From the NCBI GenBank assembly GCA_000969725.1, contig JXSR01S035422.1: a DNA stretch of 24,152 nt, one strand, 5' to 3'. Shown one piece after another: positions 20,801-24,152 of the stretch (within the stretch, counting starts at the first letter, position 1; every line of letters starts with the position of its first letter). The position numbers and the translations under genes were made by a program. The notes below the pieces were generated by a model. It did no database searches. It was not told the origin of the DNA and saw nothing but the letters and a program-made list of their open reading frames with translations. Source of the stretch: Ophiothrix spiculata. Its lineage: Eukaryota; Echinodermata; Ophiuroidea; Amphilepidida; Ophiotrichidae.

Positions 20801-23468
20801 TGAGAGGAAAATTAATAAGTAAATAGGTGATGTGTGATGATGGGTGGCTAGTTAGATACACATCAAGTAAGGTTAATCTGAGGAATTGCTGGATGATGGA
20901 AAATTTATTGACTGGAGAGAGCTCTACATTTATTTAAGAGAAGGGATGATAAAAACCTAAGGTAATTTAAGGGTCCTCTGTTCTAGCATTGTCACTATTT
21001 TTCAAAGCTAATATAAGGGCACTACTGCATTATGAAAAACATGAATAATTGGAGGGCTAGTCAACTGGATGAAGAAAGCTTACTGAAGGGCTAGTCAACA
21101 ACTAGATGAAGAAAGCTTACCGAAGGTGTGACTGGAAAGAAGGCTATCTGCAGGGGAATTCTTAACCATGCAATGAACCTTTAACCTCTTTAGAGAAAAC
21201 AAGCTTAAAACAATTAAAAAGTTGTACAATATGCAGATGTAATTGAATTTTGATCATCTGTTAGACCAATTGAATATAAAGACACACTAAGTGTTGGATA
21301 TCCCTTGTAAAAACTCAATCATATGTATTCCTTACACAGCCTGGTACTCCTCAAGTGAAGCCCAAACGTCTACGATTAGTAGTTGATGTTAGCGGCAGCA
21401 TGTATAGATTCAATGGCTATGACGGACGACTTGATAGGACTATGGAGAGTGCCCTCATGGTTATGGAGGCTTTTGAAAAATATGAAGACAAGTTTACAGT
21501 AAGTTTCAAAGTTCATTGTCATTGCATTGTGTATGTGTGTAGGGCTCCATTCACATTCTGGCTGGTTGCTGTTGTTCAGAACAATGCTTATTAGCAATAA
21601 GACAGAATCTGCAATTAGGCCAAAAAAATAAATTGTTTGGTTGTCCTTCACAACTTTTTTTGAGGAAGTGCGGGCGGGCGGATTTTTATTTTTTTTTAGA
21701 TTTTTGTTTTCAAATGTAAGTCAAAGTTACGCCAAATTATGGCCTCTATAAAGATGCAAATAAGTCTACTGTACCGAAAAATCTCTTTATACAAGTTTTA
21801 AAACAGTATTAAAATGAAAACAACAATTTAAAAAATATTTTCAAAAAATCAAAATTCTGAAAAGAAAAAAAAAACTTTTTTGGAAATTTGAAAATTAGGC
21901 GCGGTATACTTTTGTACAGTAAATACTTTTTTCCAGTTTTGAAAAATAGGGGCGGGCGGTCGAGGACAACAAAACAACTTTTTTTTGACCTTATGGGTGA
22001 TAAACTGCAGAATATGGTTAAAGTGTTCCCTCAATAAGATAAGGACAAAAAGAAAAAAAAAGTTTGAAAATAGAATAGCCTTTTATCACACACATTATTG
22101 GAGAAATTAAAAAATATATATAGTGGAAGCTCGTTAACACAAAATCTGTTAACACAAAAACGCTGATAACAGAAAATGTTTGTTGGGTCCCAAATATTGA
22201 TTTCCTTTGTGAAATCAGTTGGATAACACAAAATCCTGATAACCCAAACTAGACTTTGGTCCCAGTGATTTTATGCTAACGAGGTTCCACTGTAGTACAA
22301 ATTAAGGCTCCAAACACATCCGTTTCAGTTTTGGTTCAAGTGCAGCGGCGTCATGTCACACAATTGTTGATGCATTTTCAACAGTCATGCAACACAGTGG
22401 CGTGCCCAGGATTTTTTGAGTGGTGGGGCACAACCATCAGTTTCCCCCGAATGACCAGCCTCTGTGGAAGGTTACAATTTATGCTGCATATAGTGCAGAA
22501 GTATAATACAGATACCTGTTTGGCATCAGTTGACATCAAATTGGCATCAGAAATGCCATTTAAGCGTCACTGATTCCAATTTTGCATCACAGATTTTAGT
22601 TCAGCGTCACAGATGCCAGAATAGCATCACAGAAGCTACATCAGCATCACCGATTCCAAATCAGCATTACAGATTCCAAATTTGGCGTCAGTGATGCCAT
22701 GTGATGCCATATGATGCCATTTGATGTTTTTTGATGCTGTTAGATGCCATTTGATGCTTGTTGATGCCAAAAGTAGGAAAGTGACGCCGATTCACTTCTC
22801 CTAGTGAAATTTAGAGGTGGACGGCTGGCCGGACGAAAAATTATGTAATTTTGAAAATGCTCGTGAAAAAAATCGTCAATTCAGCTAAAAAAAAATTTAA
22901 AATCGTGAAATTTGCGCAAAACTTGGCAAATTTTGACTGAATATTGATATAATACCCAAAATTTGTTGCTTTTTCACATTTAAATTATCAAAAACTAGGG
23001 AAATTCAAGGTCTCACTAGTGCACGACACGTTTTTCAATGATTTTCAAAACATGCAAAACTATTTTTCTTCTCTTTTCTTTTGTTTGTTTTTCTCTACTC
23101 CCCTTTCTTTTCTTTCTATCTTTTTTGTGTCAAGATCCCCGAATGGGCCTTTTCCCCCGAATGACTTTTGTGTCAAGATCCCCGAATGGGCCTTTTTTCC
23201 CGACTGACTCACCAAACTGGGGGGAACCCCTCCCCCACCCCTTTGGGCACGACACTGATACAACATATATGCTAGAAGCTGACTAATTTATTTTGTAACT
23301 TGGTTTATACTTAAATGCTGATATAACTGCATTCTAAAATGATGTTAATAACTGTTACTTGTTTTACAGTTTGATATCGTAGGCCACTCTGGGGAGGATT
23401 TCAACATTGTCTTTGTGAATGGAGACAAGCCGCCCAAGAATAACAAGGAAAGACTGGATGTTATCAAG
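2729..23468 (+). CDS. VWA8: VWA8-like protein, C-terminal part, 15 exons (partial at both ends)
   Basis: Joined exons: 2729-2867, 4158-4345, 6740-6921, 8873-8998, 10459-10547, 11717-11880, 13253-13457, 14831-14912, 15372-15576, 17422-17533, 18081-18190, 18794-18949, 20421-20546, 21340-21498 and 23370-23468. They total 2142 nt (714 codons) without a stop, and all junctions are GT-AG with matching phases. VWA8 is a nuclear-encoded mitochondrial protein with N-terminal AAA ATPase modules and a C-terminal VWA domain; the human protein is about 1,905 residues. Visible here are a WD-like segment in exon 9, the KHGKVDP and Gly-rich GGNTWAGGTG stretch in exons 10-11, the helical AAREM/RRQVKSLR segment in exon 12, KGKERQWL in exon 13 and the VWA metal site VVDVSGSM in exon 14. 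The ATPase part, the N-terminal targeting signal and the end of the VWA domain lie outside the window. The identification rests on remembered family sequence, not a search. Confidence 0.95.
2868..4157 (+). other. Intron 1, no recognisable feature
   Basis: AT-rich intron between exons 1 and 2. I found no inverted-repeat element, exon copy or RNA gene in it. Minus-strand ORFs inside it (2924-3124 and 3146-3409) have intron-like composition and no recognisable domain. GGCCCGATCCAGAC near 4001 resembles a transposon end, but no partner end was found. Confidence 0.6.
4158..4345 (+). CDS. VWA8: VWA8 exon 2 of window (phase 1 to phase 0)
   Basis: The acceptor is CTTTCAG and the donor GTAAGT. It encodes residues 47-109, including DPVHELLHVVTCSPVCLY and the end HGQVLLHEEA. 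The leading AT completes the GAT codon begun in exon 1. A diverged copy of this exon's 3' half, with its donor, follows in the intron and has been split by transposons (4378-6040). Confidence 0.93.
4418..5528. mobile_element. 1.1-kb non-autonomous hAT element
   Basis: GTGTTCAC is repeated at 4410-4417 and 5529-5536 (8-bp target duplication; the identity extends to AGTGTTCACTAG). The ends TAGGCCTGGGAG and CCCAAATTTA are imperfect inverted repeats with transition-type differences. Both subterminal regions contain several copies of CCCGAGTCCCG / CGGGACTCG. The interior holds only short ORFs, such as 4410-4673, with no transposase motif. Confidence 0.88.
5544..5813. mobile_element. 270-bp PIF/Harbinger-type MITE (copy A)
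   Basis: The ends are GGCCAAAAAAATTAATTGTT and, inverted, AACAATTTATTTGTTTTGGCC. The flanks TTT (5541-5543) and TTA (5814-5816) fit a 3-bp TTA target with one change. Inside are GTCGGTCGGTCGG and GGTCGGTCGC blocks and T-rich sequence. It shares ends and the CGGTCGG motif with 21618-21990 and 9787-9861. Removing it restores the exon 2 echo. Confidence 0.85.
6139..6435. mobile_element. 297-bp hAT-like MITE
   Basis: It starts CAGGGATGCCA and ends TGGCATCTCTG, an 11-bp inverted repeat with one mismatch. Both flanks carry ATCTAG (6133-6138 and 6436-6441). The interior is AT-rich, with CCTAATTT motifs and AAAATGGTAAAAATG-like runs, and no coding capacity. Confidence 0.75.
6740..6921 (+). CDS. VWA8: VWA8 exon 3 of window (phase 0 to phase 2)
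   Basis: The acceptor is TTTTTGCAG and the donor GTAAGC. It encodes residues 110-169, starting GNVVLLVDTNAAAVHRLF and ending NWVAFYQQG, plus two bases of a Gly codon. An in-frame ATG-initiated ORF runs back into the intron (from 6590), but protein similarity and the T-rich acceptor place the exon start at 6740. Confidence 0.93.
6984..7411. mobile_element. 428-bp TIR element with ~35-bp inverted repeats
   Basis: The left end GTGGTGCTCTGGCAATATG, continuing AGCGGAAAGTCACGATT, mirrors the right end AATCGCGACTTTCCGCTCA to GCCAGAGCACCAC with about two mismatches in 35 bp. The flanks TCATATGA and ACATATAT are only loosely alike, so the target duplication and superfamily are unclear. It is non-coding. 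Confidence 0.8.
7412..8410 (+). other. Middle of intron 3, nothing recognised
   Basis: AT-rich intron sequence between the TIR element and the SINE. I found no exon copy, inverted-repeat element or conserved motif in it. Confidence 0.5.
8411..8700 (+). mobile_element. tRNA-derived SINE
   Basis: A pol III-type head carries an A box (GGTTGGCGCAGTG, 8420-8432) and a near-consensus B box (GGTTCGATTCCC, 8471-8482). Next is a central domain with CTCCGAGCACTTCGGTTTCC, then a unique body and an (ATAAATA)n tail at about 8680-8706. The good B box and intact tail suggest a fairly young copy. It is not a tRNA gene, because the arms do not fold into a full cloverleaf and a long body follows. Confidence 0.85.
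8873..8998 (+). CDS. VWA8: VWA8 exon 4 of window (symmetric phase 2-2)
   Basis: The acceptor is TTTTATTTTAG and the donor GTATGG. It encodes residues 170-211 plus a split Arg codon, from NTIDVLDILNGKA to RWMITEVDSPR. At 126 nt and phase 2 on both sides, it could be duplicated or skipped without breaking the frame. Its last 77 nt (8922-8998) are repeated at least four times in the following intron with no change in length. No function is known for this segment. Confidence 0.93.
9101..10067 (+). repeat. Tandem echoes of exon 4 with splice donors
   Basis: Copies of the last 77 nt of exon 4 (8922-8998) lie at 9101-9177, 9276-9352, 9518-9594 and 9991-10067. All are exactly 77 nt without indels. 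A 17-nt end piece lies at 9867-9883. Each ends AAG or GAG followed by GTATGG, GTATGG, GTAAAG, GTTTAT or (short piece) GTATTG. The first three translate to DVPIQIASLH...ITEVDSPR with at most two residue changes; the last has a TAG for Trp. The spacers are also repeated (GGTTTGGGATGTGAATAGG) but vary in length. Confidence 0.93.
9787..9861. mobile_element. Truncated Harbinger-type MITE (copy C)
   Basis: It contains GATCAACCGACCGACCGACC and ends AACAATTATTTGGTC followed by TTA, matching the right half of the MITE at 5544-5813. The left end is not seen. The TTA lies where an exon 4 copy would read ATTACTGAAG, so the MITE probably inserted into an exon echo. Confidence 0.7.
10459..10547 (+). CDS. 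VWA8: VWA8 exon 5 of window (phase 2 to phase 1)
   Basis: The acceptor is TTTGTATAG and the donor GTATGT. It encodes KYLLTNKLTQNGLECQL and on to PVEDEY, residues 213-241, with split codons at both ends. The donor is followed almost at once by a transposon: the 9-bp target duplication begins at 10550, the third base of the intron, and the insert at 10559. A short copy of the exon's middle reappears at 11080-11108. Confidence 0.9.
10559..11020. mobile_element. 462-bp Mutator-like insertion next to the exon 5 donor
   Basis: Inverted ends AAGGTTTCTGTTGA / TCAACAGAAACCTT (the left one starts at 10560) bound the element. ATGTGTTAT flanks it at 10550-10558 and 11021-11029, a 9-bp target duplication typical of Mutator-like elements. 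Subterminal ATGTCGAC motifs occur near both ends. The interior is AT-rich and non-coding. It lies 11 nt into the intron. Confidence 0.85.
11080..11108 (+). repeat. Short echo of exon 5
   Basis: 29 nt beginning CACAGGATGGACTTGAATGT match exon 5 (10484-10513 region) with one mismatch. A looser match, GAATATG, just afterwards recalls the exon end. It lacks a donor and a full reading frame, so it is a fragment left by a local duplication. Confidence 0.85.
11268..11524. mobile_element. 257-bp hAT-like MITE
   Basis: AGGGCCGTACGAAG at the left and CTTCGTACGGCCCTGCCCTG at the right are inverted repeats; the left end seems to lack a few bases. The flanks ATTAGTTA (11260-11267) and ATTAGTGA (11525-11532) are an 8-bp target duplication with one change. 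Inside, TACCGTCCCG and CGGGACGGTA form a second inverted pair. Confidence 0.82.
11717..11880 (+). CDS. VWA8: VWA8 exon 6 of window (phase 1 to phase 0)
   Basis: The acceptor is ATACAG and the donor GTAAGA. It encodes residues 242-296. The start is Ser/Thr-rich and looks like a flexible linker; the end is VAVGFPDLM, which I recognise as a conserved VWA8 stretch. The last codon and donor are immediately repeated 17 nt downstream. Confidence 0.9.
11881..11914 (+). repeat. 17-bp tandem duplication of the exon 6 donor
   Basis: GTAAGATGTTTGTAATG is followed directly by GTAAGATGTTTGTA, so the exon's last ATG and its GTAAGA donor occur twice (donors at 11881 and 11898). Use of the second donor would add 17 nt and an immediate TAA, truncating the protein. 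Confidence 0.85.
11934..12219. mobile_element. 286-bp hAT-type MITE with G/C homopolymer tracts
   Basis: The left end CATGGGCATCC and right end GACACCCATG are imperfect inverted repeats. GCTTGATG flanks both sides (11926-11933 and 12220-12227), a perfect 8-bp target duplication. Long G tracts near both ends and CCCCTGGCGGGTGTCCAG-like sequence lie inside. It is non-coding. Confidence 0.85.
12444..12508. repeat. Perfect 30-bp-arm palindrome with 5-nt loop
   Basis: The left arm 12444-12473 starts CAGTGGCTCTTGAAATGG and the right arm 12479-12508 is its exact reverse complement. The loop is TGATG. No target duplication is apparent. A perfect hairpin of this size suggests recent origin or correction of one arm by the other; it would fold strongly as RNA. 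Confidence 0.95.
12806..13152. repeat. Inverted-repeat block with repeated AGCGAATGTC motif
   Basis: GACATTCGCT occurs at 12886 and 13011, and AACATTCGCT at 13056. The reverse form AGCGAATGTC occurs at 13102 and 13121, with a variant AGCGAATATGTC at 13075. The edges AGGCTTGGCGT and ACGCAAAGCCT are loosely inverted. It is probably an old TIR element, but its ends and target duplication are uncertain. Confidence 0.6.
13253..13457 (+). CDS. VWA8: VWA8 exon 7 of window (phase 0 to phase 1)
   Basis: The acceptor is TTTCACAG and the donor GTAAGT. It encodes residues 297-364, starting SEVDVYTTPRPSI, then charged and proline-containing sequence to VPVGAVPKDVFPE. It is probably an exposed linker with low conservation. 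It fits the gene by phase, by strand and by the total frame closing correctly. Confidence 0.88.
13978..14717. mobile_element. Harbinger-like MITE interrupted by a mariner-like MITE
   Basis: The left end GGTCCGTATGCACAAAACAG and right end CTGTTTTGTGAATACAGACC are inverted with few mismatches, flanked by TAA on both sides (13975-13977 and 14718-14720). An inner inverted pair, AAAGTTAGTCCCGGACCAAG and CTTGGTTTAGTCTGGGACTA, lies on either side of the nested element. Without the insert it is about 420 bp. It is non-coding. Confidence 0.85.
14117..14434. mobile_element. 318-bp TA-flanked mariner-like MITE
   Basis: It starts CCGTATTGTTCCTAATAATC, continuing GCCCA, and ends TGGGCGATTAATAGAAACAA, continuing TACGG. 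These inverted repeats are about 25 bp with small differences. TA flanks it at 14115-14116 and 14435-14436, as for Tc1/mariner insertions. It lies inside the element at 13978-14717 and is therefore younger. Confidence 0.85.
14831..14912 (+). CDS. VWA8: VWA8 exon 8 of window (phase 1 to phase 2)
   Basis: The acceptor is ATTTATAG and the donor GTACGG. At 82 nt it is the shortest exon here. It encodes KVPITIATCLEIADLGDR to YIPVP, residues 366-391, with split codons at both edges. It is supported by matching phases on both sides. Confidence 0.88.
14913..15371 (+). other. Intron 8, no recognisable feature
   Basis: A 459-nt intron with no transposon ends or exon copies that I can see. The 3' end is T-rich before the exon 9 acceptor. 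Confidence 0.6.
15372..15576 (+). CDS. VWA8: VWA8 exon 9 of window, WD-like segment (phase 2 to phase 0)
   Basis: The acceptor is ATCAACAG and the donor GTAAAG. It encodes residues 393-460. HLVTVDVSGCVRIWETG resembles one blade strand of a WD repeat (D..G.VR.WE), followed by LGEWHKMIG, typical of VWA8. The last 58 nt and the donor are copied twice in the next 205 nt. Reading past the true donor meets an in-frame TAG inside the first copy at 15631. Confidence 0.93.
15577..15790 (+). repeat. Two tandem echoes of the exon 9 end with donors
   Basis: The last 58 nt of exon 9 (15519-15576) recur at 15624-15681 with one change (TTGGG to TAGGG) and at 15723-15780 with none. Each copy is followed by GTAAGGGTCA. 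The spacing is 105 then 99 nt, so about 40 nt of intron is part of the unit. The near-identity indicates recent duplication or homogenisation. A MITE starts just after the last copy. Confidence 0.95.
15791..16287. mobile_element. 497-bp MITE with GGGGCCGTATTCATAAA ends
   Basis: A perfect 17-bp inverted repeat, GGGGCCGTATTCATAAA / TTTATGAATACGGCCCC, bounds it. The subterminal parts are made of many copies of CACTTAAGTG and CTTAAGAGTTNCCCTTAA, giving very large self-complementarity. It is non-coding. No clear target duplication is visible. Confidence 0.85.
16289..16440. mobile_element. Partial second copy of the GGGGCCGTATTC MITE
   Basis: One base after the first element, GGGGCCGTATTCATAAAGCA starts again, followed by the same CTTAAGTG/CTTAAGAG motifs. 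No matching right end is found; similarity fades near 16440 at CCCTTAGGGCC. It is probably a tandem insertion that lost its right end. Confidence 0.7.
16985..17215. repeat. CpG-rich block with repeated GCGAAAA motifs, possible transposon remnant
   Basis: TACTGTATAGCGGTATTTTTTG is followed by TTTTTGCGATTTTCGCGC, GCGCGAAAAG, AAGCGCGAAAATT and GATCGCGAAAATATC. CpG content is well above the surrounding intron. It looks like one end and the inside of a TIR element, but I find no matching second end. The ORF at 16950-17150 across it has no domain. Confidence 0.4.
17422..17533 (+). CDS. VWA8: VWA8 exon 10 of window, start of Gly-rich segment (phase 0 to phase 1)
   Basis: The acceptor is TTGTCATAG and the donor GTAAGT. 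It encodes residues 461-497: a charged start, then PPKHGKVDPGNTPHHGGNTW and AGGT. The KHGKVDP plus GGNTWAGGTG pattern is highly characteristic of VWA8 and links the middle region to the VWA domain. Confidence 0.95.
17534..18080 (+). other. Intron 10, no recognisable feature
   Basis: 547 nt of AT-rich intron with no inverted-repeat element, exon copy or RNA gene that I can recognise. Confidence 0.55.
18081..18190 (+). CDS. VWA8: VWA8 exon 11 of window, Gly-rich segment (phase 1 to phase 0)
   Basis: The acceptor is CTTTGGCAG and the donor GTAAAT. It encodes residues 498-534, including GTAGLGGVGGPYRLDAGHDV and FQVSDKDKANVPLE. The glycine-rich run continues from exon 10 and matches the conserved VWA8 motif GLGGxGGPYRLDAGH. 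Confidence 0.95.
18191..18793 (+). other. Intron 11, with a decoy copy of the exon 12 acceptor
   Basis: Mostly featureless AT-rich intron. At 18703-18720, TAGATTCAAGCCGCTGGA nearly repeats the exon 12 acceptor and first codons (TAGATTCAAGCAGCTGCA at 18791-18808). It soon loses similarity. The ORFs over the rest of the intron have no recognisable domain. Confidence 0.65.
18794..18949 (+). CDS. VWA8: VWA8 exon 12 of window, helical segment (phase 0-0)
   Basis: The acceptor is GTTGTTAG, with a weak polypyrimidine tract, and the donor is GTAATG. It encodes 52 residues (535-586) from IQAAAREMAQKAFRERL to RRQVKSLRVLLDSLQ. The composition is strongly alpha-helical and charged, with no proline, so it probably forms long helices before the VWA domain. 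A near-copy of the acceptor and first codons lies 88 nt upstream at 18703-18720. Confidence 0.94.
18950..19842 (+). other. 5' part of intron 12, nothing recognised
   Basis: AT-rich sequence with ORFs on both strands (19084-19356 on +, 19359-19652 on -) but no domain, transposon end or exon copy. ORF lengths are within chance expectation. Confidence 0.5.
19846..20157. mobile_element. Harbinger-type MITE (copy D)
   Basis: TTA flanks both ends (19843-19845 and 20158-20160). The left end GACCAAAAAAAAATGG and the right end TTTTTCTTTGGCA are inverted. Next to them lies a perfect 16-bp pair, CTCTGTCTCAGCTTCC at 19864-19879 and GGAAGCTGAGACAGAG at 20124-20139. The GRCCAAAA end and TTA target match the elements at 5544 and 21618, although the interior differs. 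Confidence 0.8.
20421..20546 (+). CDS. VWA8: VWA8 exon 13 of window (phase 0-0)
   Basis: The acceptor is TGCATACAG and the donor GTAAGG. It encodes 42 residues (587-628): AKGKERQWLKHQPSGELD through GLTGEKAIYKRRGDKEPE. This is the conserved VWA8 stretch just before the VWA domain. Decayed copies of the exon fill most of the next intron. Confidence 0.95.
20557..21165 (+). repeat. Decayed echoes of exon 13
   Basis: At least four diverged copies follow exon 13. About 20618-20710 has ATCCGGAGCACTGGATAGAG, then GAAGGTCTGACTGGAGAGAG and GGTGACAAAGGAATCTTGAG. About 20747-20800 has CAATGGTTGAAGCATCAATA. About 20876-20975 has ATTGACTGGAGAGAGCTCTA, then AAGAGAAGGGATGA and ACCTAAGGTAA at a donor-like position. 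About 21050-21160 has ACTGGATGAAGAAAGCTTAC twice, then GTGACTGGAAAGAAGGCTAT. All have stops or indels. Confidence 0.82.
21340..21498 (+). CDS. VWA8: VWA8 exon 14 of window, VWA domain with MIDAS site (phase 0-0)
   Basis: The acceptor is CTTACACAG and the donor GTAAGT. It encodes residues 629-681. KPKRLRLVVDVSGSMYRF contains the D-x-S-x-S metal-ion-dependent adhesion site (DVSGS at 21385-21399), with Asp, Ser and Ser all intact, so this domain should bind a divalent metal. Then follow YDGRLDRTMESALMVMEAFE and the end KYEDKFT. This is the strongest single marker that the gene is VWA8. Confidence 0.97.
21618..21990. mobile_element. 373-bp PIF/Harbinger-type MITE (copy B)
   Basis: A perfect TTA duplication flanks it (21615-21617 and 21991-21993). 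The ends GGCCAAAAAAATAAATTG and CAACTTTTTTTTGACC are inverted, extending to GTTGTCCT / GGACAAC. Inside are GCGGGCGGGCGG and GGGCGGGCGGTCG blocks, related to the CGGTCGG blocks of copy A. The short ORFs crossing it are chance. Confidence 0.87.
22121..22292. mobile_element. 172-bp pogo/Tigger-like MITE
   Basis: The left end TAGTGGAAGCTCGTTAACAC and right end TGCTAACGAGGTTCCACTG are inverted. The CAGTGGAACCTCGTTA pattern is typical of pogo/Tigger termini, with the first C changed to T on the left. TA flanks both sides (22119-22120 and 22293-22294). ATAACACAAAAT-type motifs repeat inside. Confidence 0.85.
22395..23257. mobile_element. 863-bp non-autonomous hAT element carrying a GCATCA array
   Basis: It starts CAGTGGCGTGCCCAGG and ends TTTGGGCACGACACTG, inverted with two mismatches. 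The flanks ATGCAACA (22387-22394) and ATACAACA (23258-23265) are an 8-bp target duplication with one change. It holds a ~20-bp minisatellite at 22515-22765 and a two-copy ~42-bp tandem repeat (GTGTCAAGATCCCCGAATGG) near 23126-23200. Short ORFs on both strands have no transposase similarity. Confidence 0.88.
22515..22765. repeat. Minisatellite of ~20-bp CAGCATCACAGATTCCAAAT-like units with inverted half
   Basis: About nine units built on GCATCACAGATKCCA run to about 22690. After that the motif appears in reverse as TGATGCCATTTGATGC until about 22765. The two halves can pair. The array lies wholly inside the hAT element. Confidence 0.85.
23370..23468 (+). CDS. VWA8: VWA8 exon 15 of window, VWA domain continued (phase 0-0)
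   Basis: The acceptor is TTGTTTTACAG and the donor GTAAAG. It encodes residues 682-714: FDIVGHSGEDFNIVFVN, then KPPKNNKERLDVIK. FDIVGHSG is the second beta strand and turn of the VWA8 VWA domain. The exon ends in phase 0 at a donor, so the rest of the domain, including the later metal-coordinating loops, lies beyond the window. Confidence 0.95.
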
Positions 23469-24152
23469 GTAAAGAATCAATGGACCACTGAATTTTGTTC
23501 AAGAGATTAAAAGGACCTTAAAAGTTAGCTCTTTGAGTCACTTTAGGTCTCTTTTGACTAACCAATTCATAAACTGTATTCTGATCCCTGTTTAGTAAAG
23601 ACAAAGATCGAGGTGGCACCCTTTATTTTAAAAACTGTATAATCAGGGCCAGATTTGACATGGTAAGTCTGCAGAATTCAGCAGACTTCTTAAGTGTGTA
23701 AGTCTATAGGGAAAATGTTTTATTTAAATATTTATCCGTTGCTGCTTGTTGCTAAATGCAAAAATACAGGGTTGTGTTTGGAAGTGACCAATAAACAACA
23801 TCTATTCAGCTAGAAATATGAAAGTAACGCTCAGTTATGCTGAAGTGGTGTACAATTGTGCATTAATTGTTTTCAATGGGAAAATTGGCAGCGGTGATGT
23901 CACAAGTGGGCAAACGTTTTTTGGTAATTTTGCAAAATGTTCTTCTTGTTGTGACTTTAAAAGAACTTAACCTAGAAAGTTGATTGAACCATCATTTTGT
24001 TGAAAATTTTGTAATTCCACTTTTAAGAAGATATTTCCCTCTTCAATTTTTTTTTCCAAACCCCTTTGGAAATTGTTTCAGAAATCTTGTAGCTTACTCA
24101 AACCAAAATTTAAGAAATAAAGATGTGCACTTCACCCTATAGAGCCTTGATG
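23469..24152 (+). other. Start of the next intron, no recognisable feature
   Basis: AT-rich intron after exon 15, running to the window end. A CAGGGCCAGATTTGAC stretch at 23646 resembles a hAT end, but no partner lies within the window. I saw no acceptor followed by VWA8-like coding sequence. Confidence 0.55.

Noticed and set aside
22515-22765. CRISPR-like short repeat array
   Set aside because: Units are contiguous without unique spacers, they reverse orientation, and the array lies inside a eukaryotic transposon.
23646-24152. Possible hAT left end (CAGGGCCAGATTTGAC)
   Set aside because: No matching right end or target duplication lies inside the window.

Overview
This is a 24 kb piece of an AT-rich animal genome holding one protein-coding gene on the + strand, split into many short exons. 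Evidence for a eukaryote: GT-AG introns, tRNA-derived SINEs and many small transposons with terminal inverted repeats (TIRs). The host looks like a marine invertebrate, perhaps a deuterostome; I cannot name the species from sequence alone.

The gene encodes the C-terminal part of VWA8 (von Willebrand factor A domain-containing protein 8, KIAA0564), a large mitochondrial AAA-type ATPase ending in a metal-binding VWA domain. Fifteen internal coding exons lie between 2729 and 23468. Spliced together they give exactly 2142 nt, 714 codons with no stop, and every junction phase agrees. The first exon has an upstream acceptor and the last a downstream donor, so the N-terminal ATPase part lies 5' of the window and the end of the VWA domain lies 3'. 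The Gly-rich segment of exons 10-11, the helical segment of exon 12 and the DVSGS metal site of exon 14 make the identification firm.

The introns are full of small non-autonomous DNA transposons. I see hAT-type elements with 8-bp target duplications (1796-1994, 4418-5528, 11934-12219, 22395-23257, and probably 11268-11524). There are PIF/Harbinger-type MITEs (miniature inverted-repeat elements) with TTA or TAA target duplications (5544-5813, 9787-9861, 13978-14717, 19846-20157, 21618-21990). A TA-flanked mariner-like MITE (14117-14434) is nested in one of these. Also present are a pogo/Tigger-like MITE (22121-22292), a Mutator-like insertion 11 nt past a splice donor (10559-11020) and two SINEs (about 2420-2640 and 8411-8700). 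No transposase gene is visible.

The most unusual feature is what I call exon echoes: partial tandem copies of an exon's 3' part together with its splice donor, lying just downstream of the true exon. They are clear for exons 2, 4, 5, 9 and 13, with a 17-bp version at exon 6 and a weak acceptor-side version before exon 12. In the exon 4 array, four downstream copies keep exactly the same 77-nt length as the source. One of them differs at nine positions that are all synonymous, which suggests these copies are, or once were, translated.
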